A DNA stretch of 64,000 bases from Frigoribacterium sp. CG_9.8. GTDB taxonomy: Bacteria > Actinomycetota > Actinomycetes > Actinomycetales > Microbacteriaceae. The stretch lies in the NCBI RefSeq assembly GCF_015751965.1, contig NZ_JADOVH010000002.1, positions 1 through 64,000 on the forward strand, written 5' to 3'. The notes below the pieces were generated by a model. The model saw only the letters and a program-made list of their open reading frames with translations. It had not been told where the DNA came from and did not search any database. Below, one piece after another: positions 58,117-64,000 of this stretch; position 1 is the first letter of the stretch, and each line of letters begins with the position of its first letter. The position numbers and the translations under genes are program-made.

Positions 58117-59376
58117 CTACACCGTGCTGTTCTGCACTGCGCTGTTCTGTACTGACACGCCGAGTTCGGCGGCGACAGCGGCTGCGAGGTCCCCGCGCCC
58201 CATCACCTCCACACGCTCGAGCCCCTGCCAGGCGGCGGTCTCGCGCAGCAGGATGGCGAGGCGCGCTGCTGTCTCGGCCGGGGCATCCGTCTGAGTCCAT
58301 GCCGACTGCACCCGGAGGATTCGATTCTGGCGGTCGTTCTTGAGGTCGACCCGACCGTCCAGCTGATCATCGATCAGCAGCGGCAGCGTGTAATACCCAA
58401 ACACTCTTTTGTGCGCTGGCGTGTAGATCTCGATTCGATAGTGAAAGCCGAACATGCGCTCGGCGCGGTTACGTTCCCACACCACCTGATCAAAGGGGGA
58501 GAGCAGCGCCGTCGCCCCGATGCGGCGCGGGAAACGGGCGTCACGATGCAGGTAGGCCGGGCGATTCCAACCCTGCACCGTCACCGGCAGCAGCTCCCCG
58601 GCATCCACCAGTTCGTGCACCGCGGCCCGGGCAGGTTCGATCCCGATCCGGTAGTAGTCAGCAAAATCGCTGAGGGTGCCGATACCGTGGGCGCGCGCCG
58701 ACAACAGCAGCAACTCGCGGATGGCGTCGGACCGTGTCACCTTGCGCTCGGATACTGCCGGGGGGAGGTCCGTGGATGCGAGCGCATACCGGCGCTCGAA
58801 CCGTGAGCGACCGGCCGACACTGCCTCGCCGAAACGGAAGAGCCACTCGAGCCCGGTCTTGACCTCCGACCACCCCCACCAGCCGCCGGCCCCCTTACCG
58901 GAATCGTGCTCGATCTCACTCGCGGCGACAGCACCGCGGTCGACCAGCTCGGCACGCAACCAGTTGAGCATCGGGCCATTCTCGGCCACCCAGCTGCCGG
59001 GTGTTGAGTATCGCGCGCAGTTATCGTCCATGCGCCAGCGGAATAGTGGCCAGGCATCTACCGGGATGATTGCGGCCTCGTGGGCCCAGTATTCGACGTA
59101 GTTGCCTCGGCGGTCGAAAACCAGCCGGTCGAACACAGACTTGTCGTAGGCGCCGAGCCGAGCGAACAGCGGAAGGTAGTGACTTCGCTCGAACACGTTC
59201 ACCGAGTCGAGTTGCACGAGACCGAGGCGGTCGAGAACTCCACTGATTTGCCTGCTGCCCACTGCGGTGGGAGCAGGTCGCCCGAATCCCTGTGCAGCGA
59301 GAGCAGTGCGCCGAGCCTGGGCTGCAGACAGCGTGTGCGCGGTCCTGGTGTGCGCGGTCTTCGTGTGCGCTGTCAT
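58117..59376 (-). CDS. YcaQ-family winged-helix DNA glycosylase-like protein
   Basis: The protein has 419 residues from ATG 59374-59376. The YcaQ/AlkX pattern is seen: RLGLVQLDSVNVFERSHYLP near residues 48-67 (the QLDSVN segment of the active site), DYYRIGIEPARAAVHELVDA as a wHTH, and ALLSPFDQVVWERNRAERMF with the FHYRIEIYTP strand. YcaQ enzymes unhook DNA interstrand crosslinks. The first 15 residues (TAHTK/TAHTR/TAHT) and the last ~10 (QNSAVQNSTV) are tandem 15-bp duplications outside the fold. Convergent with htpX. Confidence 0.88.
   Translation of the reverse strand: MTAHTKTAHTRTAHTLSAAQARRTALAAQGFGRPAPTAVGSRQISGVLDRLGLVQLDSVNVFERSHYLPLFARLGAYDKSVFDRLVFDRRGNYVEYWAHEAAIIPVDAWPLFRWRMDDNCARYSTPGSWVAENGPMLNWLRAELVDRGAVAASEIEHDSGKGAGGWWGWSEVKTGLEWLFRFGEAVSAGRSRFERRYALASTDLPPAVSERKVTRSDAIRELLLLSARAHGIGTLSDFADYYRIGIEPARAAVHELVDAGELLPVTVQGWNRPAYLHRDARFPRRIGATALLSPFDQVVWERNRAERMFGFHYRIEIYTPAHKRVFGYYTLPLLIDDQLDGRVDLKNDRQNRILRVQSAWTQTDAPAETAARLAILLRETAAWQGLERVEVMGRGDLAAAVAAELGVSVQNSAVQNSTV
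58124..58153. repeat. 15-bp tandem duplication at the YcaQ-like gene 3' end
   Basis: GTGCTGTTCTGCACT at 58124 and GCGCTGTTCTGTACT at 58139 encode VQNSTV/VQNSAV-type residues immediately before the stop at 58117-58119. Confidence 0.9.
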
Positions 59377-59377
59377 C
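59333..59377. repeat. 15-bp tandem triplication at the YcaQ-like gene start
   Basis: Units GTGTGCGCGGTCCTG, GTGTGCGCGGTCTTC and GTGTGCGCTGTCATC start at 59333, 59348 and 59363. On the minus strand they read TAHTR, TAHTK and the start codon plus TAHT. Confidence 0.92.
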
Positions 59378-59444
59378 CCTTGACCCTATGGAGACCAACC
59401 GACTTCCCCACGGCCACGGTGGGGTGCCGTATGGTCATCGTTAG

Positions 59445-59472
59445 TTAGTCTCCCGTTCACCGACGGGACTAA
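59445..59472. promoter_or_regulatory. inverted repeat upstream of ABC importer operon
   Basis: TTAGTCTCCCG and CGGGACTAA pair around an eight-base loop with two unpaired bases. It lies ~100 bases before the binding-protein start. It could be an operator or part of a leader hairpin. No metal-box or riboswitch consensus is convincing. Confidence 0.45.
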
Positions 59473-59568
59473 TGGCGGACAGCGCTGTTGCATAGCCTCA
59501 CCGGAGGTCGTGACGGTACCCACTGTCTGCTCACAGCGCAGGCGGCCACGCGGCCAAACGGAGGAAAA

Positions 59569-60696
59569 TTGTTCAATAAGCGCATCATTGTGACAGTTGC
59601 GGCTCTCGCGGCGATCACCATTTCACTCAGCGCATGCTCGAGTACGCCCACTCCAGCGGCATCCGGTGCTGTCGACGCGAAGACCGCAACCAGCGTGTCC
59701 GCCTTCGGCGGTATGGCGGGGCTCGTGAAGGCAGCGAACGCGGAAGGTGCGCTCAACGTGATCGCCCTGCCCGACAACTGGGCCAATTACGGCAAGATCA
59801 TCGCCGCGTTCAAGGAAAAGTACCCGAAAATCACCGTGAACTCGGCGCTTCCCGACGGCTCGAGCGCCGAAGAGATTAAGGCAGCAGATGACCTCGCCGG
59901 CCAAGACACGGCTCCGGATGTGTTCGACCTCGGTCCCGCCGTCACTCTCGCAAGCACCGCGAAGTTCGCCCCGTACAAGGTCGCGACCTGGGCCGACGTG
60001 CCCACGGCGAACAAAGAGAAGACCGGGCTCTGGGTCAACGACTACACCGGACTGATGTCGGTCGGGTACGACTCCTCGGTGATCAAGACCGCGCCGAAGA
60101 AGCTCTCCGACCTGCTCGGTAGTTCCTATAAGGGCAAGGTCGCGATCAACGGCGACCCGACGCAGGCCGGAGCAGCGTTCGCCGCCGTCGGTCTTGCGGC
60201 GATCCAGAGCGGCGGCTCTGCCGCCGATTTCCAGCCGGGCGTCGATTTCTTCTCCAAGCTGGCTAAGGCGGGCAACTTCCTTCCGCTCGACCCGACACCA
60301 GCCACGATCGCCTCCGGGGAGACACCGGTCGTCTTCGACTGGAGCTATAACAACCTGGCACAGGCCACGACCACGCCGAACTGGAAGACCGTCGTCTTCT
60401 CGGGAAGTGCCTACGGCAGCTACTACAGCCAGGCGATCAACAAGGGTGCTCCGCATCCCGCCGCCGCCCGCCTCTGGCAGGAATTCATCTACAGCCCCAC
60501 CGCGCAGAACCTGTACCTGGCTGCAGGCGCCTTCCCCGTGCAGATCGCCGCGATGGATAAGGCCGGCACGACCGACGCGAAGGCGCTGGCAGTCGCCGGC
60601 AAGATGCCCTCGCAGTTCGTCTCGCCTACCGAGGCCCAGACAACAGCCGCGGGTGCACTGCTCACCGCAAAGTGGGCCGCGGCGGTCAGCCAGTAA
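59569..60696 (+). CDS. ABC transporter substrate-binding lipoprotein (iron/polyamine/thiamine class)
   Basis: The protein has 375 residues. The TTG at 59569 follows GGAGG, which decides the start over earlier in-frame codons. A signal peptide ends in the lipobox SLSAC, so it is a lipoprotein. The mature sequence (GALNVIALPDNWANYGKIIA, YTGLMSVGYDSSVIKTAPKK, NKGAPHPAAARLWQEFIYSP) follows the type 2 binding proteins of the Fbp/PotD/ThiB group. No conserved Tyr pair for ferric iron can be fixed. It is the first gene of a complete importer with two permeases and an ATPase. Confidence 0.92.
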   Translation: MFNKRIIVTVAALAAITISLSACSSTPTPAASGAVDAKTATSVSAFGGMAGLVKAANAEGALNVIALPDNWANYGKIIAAFKEKYPKITVNSALPDGSSAEEIKAADDLAGQDTAPDVFDLGPAVTLASTAKFAPYKVATWADVPTANKEKTGLWVNDYTGLMSVGYDSSVIKTAPKKLSDLLGSSYKGKVAINGDPTQAGAAFAAVGLAAIQSGGSAADFQPGVDFFSKLAKAGNFLPLDPTPATIASGETPVVFDWSYNNLAQATTTPNWKTVVFSGSAYGSYYSQAINKGAPHPAAARLWQEFIYSPTAQNLYLAAGAFPVQIAAMDKAGTTDAKALAVAGKMPSQFVSPTEAQTTAAGALLTAKWAAAVSQ

Positions 60697-60742
60697 TCGC
60701 AACCTCACCGCGGTAACCCATCACAATGAACAGCTCATCGCT

Positions 60743-61630
60743 GTGACCACCGGAACGAGTCGACCGCGTAATGCGCGGCGGCTCGTCTCCGTGCGCCCCT
60801 CGGTCATCGGGCTCACGCCCTTTGCAGCGTACGTGCTGCTATTTCTGGTCATCCCCACCCTGCTCGCGGTGCTTTCGGGGCTGTTCGATGCCCGCGGCAA
60901 CTTCACGGTCGCCAATGTCGTGGCACTCTTTACCCCCGACATTCTCAAGATCTTCGCCAGTTCTTTCTGGATCTCTGCCGTCACCGCGGTCGGAGGGGCC
61001 GTGGTCGGCGCACTCGTCTGCTACGCCCTCCTCGGCATGAATCCGCAGGGCACCCTGCGCTCAATGGTCGACTCCGCAGCGAGCGTGCTCGCCCAGTTCG
61101 GTGGGGCGATGCTGGCCTTCGCGTTCATCGCAACGATCGGGCTCCAGGGCTTCGTCACCGTGATCCTCCGGGATCTCGGCATCAACATCTTCGCCAACGG
61201 CGTCTGGCTCTACCAGGTGCCCGGACTGGTGCTGCCATACCTCTATTTCCAGGTGCCGCTCATGATCATCACGTTCATGCCGGCGCTTGAGGGACTGAAA
61301 CCGCAGTGGGCCGAAGCCAACGCGACCCTGGGTGGCACTCGTCTCACCTACTGGGTGCGCATTGCCGGCCCCGTGCTTGCGCCATCCTTCCTCGGGAGCC
61401 TGCTTCTGTTGTTCGCCAATGCATTTTCGTCCTACGCCACCGCGGCCACCCTGATCAGCCAGGGCGCCCAGATCGTGCCGCTGCGGATTCGCGCCGCCCT
61501 CATCAGCGAGACCGTGCTCGGCCGCAGCAGCACCGCCGGCGCGTTGGCGCTCGGCATGATCGTGGTCATGATCGTGTTGATGTGGGGCTACTCCGCCCTG
61601 CAATCCCGCACGACGCGGTGGCAGCAGTGA
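60743..61630 (+). CDS. ABC transporter permease (first subunit)
   Basis: The protein has 295 residues from GTG 60743, chosen because upstream sequence in this frame overlaps the lipoprotein gene and is Arg/Ser-rich nonsense. Six TM helices; the ATPase-contact loop is EANATLGGTRLTYWVRIAGP. Stop overlaps the next start (GTGA). Confidence 0.88.
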   Translation: MTTGTSRPRNARRLVSVRPSVIGLTPFAAYVLLFLVIPTLLAVLSGLFDARGNFTVANVVALFTPDILKIFASSFWISAVTAVGGAVVGALVCYALLGMNPQGTLRSMVDSAASVLAQFGGAMLAFAFIATIGLQGFVTVILRDLGINIFANGVWLYQVPGLVLPYLYFQVPLMIITFMPALEGLKPQWAEANATLGGTRLTYWVRIAGPVLAPSFLGSLLLLFANAFSSYATAATLISQGAQIVPLRIRAALISETVLGRSSTAGALALGMIVVMIVLMWGYSALQSRTTRWQQ

Positions 61631-62448
61631 GCGGCAATCCCACGGTTGGAGCTGCCCCCGGACGTCTCGCTCGCACCGTGATCCTCAGTGTCGTGGGCAT
61701 CGTGTTTGCCATCCCGATCATCGCCATGGTCGAATTCAGCCTCCGGAACCTCGCCGGCGGCTACACGATCGCCCACTGGGCCGGAGTATTCTCGCCGACG
61801 GCCACCGTCACCTACGCCATCGTCTTCACGGGCCTTGGCAATTCGCTTGTGCTTGCGGTGGTGACGGTCATCATCATCCTGGTGATCCTGCTGCCGACAA
61901 TGGTGCTCGTGCAACTGCAGTTTCCGCGTCTGCGGCGGGTGCTCGAGTTCGTCTGCATCATCCCGATCACGGTGCCAGCTATCGTGATGGTCGTGGGCCT
62001 CGCACCGGTCTATTCGGTAGTGGCGCGACTCGCGGGCTCCTCGATCTGGACGCTCGCCTTCGCGTACGGGATCACCGTGTTGCCCTACGCCTATCGCGCA
62101 ATCCAGTCCAATCTCAGCGCGGTAGATGTGGTGACTCTGTCTGAGGCCGCTCGCTCGCTCGGCGCGGGCTGGGGCAGTGTGCTGTGGCGAATTATTTTGC
62201 CGAATCTGCGCCGGGGGACCCTCGCAGCCGCATTCATCACGGTGGCCGTTGTGCTCGGTGAGTTCACTATCGCCTCCCTTCTCAACCGGGTGAACCTGCA
62301 GACCGCCCTCGTTCAGGTCTCCCGCAGTGATCCGTTCGTCGCCGTGATCTTCTCCCTGCTCGCTCTCCTATTTGCGTTCGTTCTGCTGCTTCTCATCGGT
62401 CGCCTCGCGTCCGACCGCCGCACTCGCGACCACAGGAAGGCCTCATGA
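61627..62448 (+). CDS. ABC transporter permease (second subunit)
   Basis: The protein has 273 residues from GTG 61627, coupled to the previous gene by a four-base overlap. It has six TM helices and the contact loop SEAARSLGAGWGSVLWRIIL. The C-terminal segment GEFTIASLLNRVNLQTALVQ is typical of PotC/FbpB-type permeases. Its stop overlaps the ATPase start (ATGA). Confidence 0.92.
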   Translation: MSGNPTVGAAPGRLARTVILSVVGIVFAIPIIAMVEFSLRNLAGGYTIAHWAGVFSPTATVTYAIVFTGLGNSLVLAVVTVIIILVILLPTMVLVQLQFPRLRRVLEFVCIIPITVPAIVMVVGLAPVYSVVARLAGSSIWTLAFAYGITVLPYAYRAIQSNLSAVDVVTLSEAARSLGAGWGSVLWRIILPNLRRGTLAAAFITVAVVLGEFTIASLLNRVNLQTALVQVSRSDPFVAVIFSLLALLFAFVLLLLIGRLASDRRTRDHRKAS

Positions 62449-63527
62449 CCTCTACCCCGCATTCCACTCCGGCTGGCGCGGCAGTCGAGCTGATCGATGT
62501 CGTGAAGGACTATGCGGCACACCGCGCCCTCACCGGAGTGAACCTCTCGGTGCGGCCCGGCGAATTCGTGGCGTTGCTCGGGCCGTCGGGCTGCGGCAAG
62601 ACCACTGTGCTGCGCGCTCTGTCGGGACTCGAGCGGGTAGACGCGGGCAACATCCTCATCGATGGAGTCAATGTGGTCGATGTGCCTGTCAACAAACGGG
62701 ACATCGGTATGGTTTTTCAGTCCTATTCGCTTTTTCCCCATCTCACATCGGTCGAGAATGTGGAGTTCGGGCTGCGGATGCGCAAAATTCCGACTGCCGC
62801 CCGCCGCACTCGCGCGGCAGAGGCGCTCGATCTCGTGGGTCTCGGCCACCTCGCCGGGCGGTACTCACACCAACTCTCTGGAGGTCAGCAACAGCGGGTT
62901 GCCCTCGCGAGGGCACTGGTGACCCGACCCCGGGTTCTGCTGCTCGACGAACCGCTCTCTGCTCTTGATGCCAAGGTTCGGGTGCAGCTACGCGATGAGA
63001 TCCGACGCATCCAGACCGACCTCGGTATCACGACGCTCTTCGTCACCCATGACCAGGAAGAGGCGCTCGCGGTCGCCGACCGGGTTGCTGTAATGAGGGA
63101 GGGCAACATCGAGCAGATCGGCACACCGGAAGAGCTCTACACCGCCCCCGCCACCGCGTTCGTGGCCGCATTTGTCGGCTTGAGCAACCGGATGCCCGCC
63201 ACACTGTCGGGTGCGCAGGTCACCCTCTATGGCCAGACCCTTGGGGTGCTCGGCTCCCCATCCGCGGCCGGAATTCTCACTGGTCCGGTGCTCGCCCTCG
63301 TGCGCCCGGAGGACCTGCTTCTGGTTTCTTCCGCAACCCCCGGCAGTATCGCGGCGACCGTCGTCGCGTCGAGCTTCCTCGGATCACTGCGGCGCACCCA
63401 ATTGGCACTCGCCGACGGCATCCTCGTGTCAGTTCAGCACGATGTATCGGAGCATCCGCAGCCCGGCGAAAGTGTGGCAGTGCGGTTGCGCGGAAACCCC
63501 GTCGCAGTGAGTAGCATCGACGGCTGA
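62445..63527 (+). CDS. ABC transporter ATP-binding protein (PotA/FbpC-type)
   Basis: The protein has 360 residues from ATG 62445. Walker A LLGPSGCGKTTVLRALSG, Q-loop VFQSYSLFPHLT, signature LSGGQQQRVALARALV, Walker B VLLLDEPLSALD and H-loop TLFVTHDQEEAL are complete. A C-terminal TOBE-like domain (LALVRPEDLLLV, SVQHDVSEHPQPGESVAVRL) may regulate it. It energises the importer formed with the three genes before it. Confidence 0.96.
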   Translation: MTSTPHSTPAGAAVELIDVVKDYAAHRALTGVNLSVRPGEFVALLGPSGCGKTTVLRALSGLERVDAGNILIDGVNVVDVPVNKRDIGMVFQSYSLFPHLTSVENVEFGLRMRKIPTAARRTRAAEALDLVGLGHLAGRYSHQLSGGQQQRVALARALVTRPRVLLLDEPLSALDAKVRVQLRDEIRRIQTDLGITTLFVTHDQEEALAVADRVAVMREGNIEQIGTPEELYTAPATAFVAAFVGLSNRMPATLSGAQVTLYGQTLGVLGSPSAAGILTGPVLALVRPEDLLLVSSATPGSIAATVVASSFLGSLRRTQLALADGILVSVQHDVSEHPQPGESVAVRLRGNPVAVSSIDG

Positions 63528-63590
63528 GACACATACTCGCCAGTGCATGTATTCGGGATTTGCGCAAGTGCACCGGCATAGACTGACTCG

Positions 63591-64000
63591 ATGAAGTTCG
63601 GATCGCCCAAACGCACCCCCGCGGTGATCGCGTCGGCAGAGGCGAATACCGCGAGGCAGCAGGCCGATGCGACACTTCCGGTCGGCATTCGGATCGCGGG
63701 AGCCTGGTCGTGGCGGATACTTCCGATCGCCGCCGTGATCGCTCTGTTCATTTATCTTGTGATCACGCTGCGCGAGATCGTGGTTCCGTTCATGGTCGCC
63801 ATCCTGCTCGCGGCGCTGCTCGTGCCGCTCGTGAAATTTCTCGTGCGCCACCGCTGGCCCAAGTGGCTTGCCGTTGCTCTCGTGGAGATCGGGCTGTTGG
63901 CCGTGGTGTTCGGCCTCATCTTTCTCGTGGTCGTCCAGGTGCGCAGCGGGTTCCCCGATCTGCAAAAGCAGAGCATCGAGGCATACGACAACTTCACACG
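63591..64000 (+). CDS. AI-2E family transporter, N-terminal part (cut by window edge)
   Basis: ATG 63591 opens a frame that reaches the end of the window without a stop. After a ~45-residue hydrophilic start come the TM segments IAAVIALFIYLVITLREIVV, VAILLAALLVPLVKFLV and LLAVVFGLIFLVVVQV, with the RHRWPKWLAV linker and the start of the amphipathic FPDLQKQSIEAYDNF stretch. This matches AI-2E/PerM-type exporters (usually ~350 residues). About 135 residues are inside. Confidence 0.88.
   Translation, partial: MKFGSPKRTPAVIASAEANTARQQADATLPVGIRIAGAWSWRILPIAAVIALFIYLVITLREIVVPFMVAILLAALLVPLVKFLVRHRWPKWLAVALVEIGLLAVVFGLIFLVVVQVRSGFPDLQKQSIEAYDNFT

Noticed and set aside
59406-59424. CCCCAC/GTGGGG hairpin as a terminator
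   Set aside because: No T-run follows it and there is no gene in the right orientation ending just before it.

Overview
The window reads as a chromosomal segment of a high-GC Gram-positive actinobacterium, most likely Microbacteriaceae. The basis is the GTG/TTG starts, the many ATGA/GTGA overlaps, a DasR-type amino-sugar regulon, an actinobacterial PTPS/glycosyltransferase operon, and a LemA-HtpX pair. Genus and species cannot be fixed from the sequence alone.

Bases 1-38,000 are accessory and rich in mobile DNA. The left edge cuts an IS30-family element (1-95). Next come a divergent pair of regulator-like genes (an HTH protein with a long Gly/Ala-rich membrane region, and a winged-helix/TM protein), an Mrr-type nuclease, and the first of three orphan serine recombinases (3.8-4.4 kb). 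An amino-sugar locus occupies 4.6-17.1 kb. It holds nagB, two SIS-domain proteins, nanE and a BadF-type kinase on the minus strand. On the plus strand are a GntR/UTRA regulator, a lipoprotein/permease/permease sugar importer without its own ATPase, an acyltransferase-like protein and a secreted alpha/alpha-barrel-like protein. A shared AGACCGG-type operator core ties these units together. A DUF1345 remnant and a DUF4383 gene follow, then a complete IS21 element with a 6-bp target duplication (18.5-20.65 kb) and a second serine recombinase. A three-gene minus operon (acyl-CoA dehydrogenase-like, PIG-L deacetylase/methyltransferase fusion, GT2) spans 21.8-25.0 kb.

A probable defence island lies at 25.1-32.9 kb: a small CxxC ORF, a PHP-SMC-like ATPase (TrlF-like), a single-chain restriction-modification protein, a GIY-YIG nuclease and a small PD-(D/E)XK-like protein. 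The third serine recombinase closes it. After this come an IS30 element split by an IS3 element (4-bp duplication, GGGAAAA frameshift site) and an IS256 element. A tRNA 3'-end remnant near 37.97 kb marks the probable old attachment site and the edge of the core genome.

Bases 38,000-64,000 look like stable chromosome. A tightly overlapping seven-gene operon (39.2-45.9 kb) combines an MDR dehydrogenase, a divergent PTPS-like protein, a glycosyltransferase, a methyltransferase, a polytopic LPG-synthase-like membrane protein, a RibD-C-like reductase and a membrane sulfatase/LTA-synthase-like enzyme; its product is unknown. It is followed by an mgtA-like mannosyltransferase, DedA, aspS, an alditol oxidase, a PfkB sugar kinase, a large Ig-like membrane protein, an APC permease, LemA, HtpX and a YcaQ-type protein. 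An iron/polyamine/thiamine-type ABC importer and the start of an AI-2E-family transporter run to the right edge. Short tandem arrays (15-18 bp units) recur in this half and sit mostly on start or stop codons.
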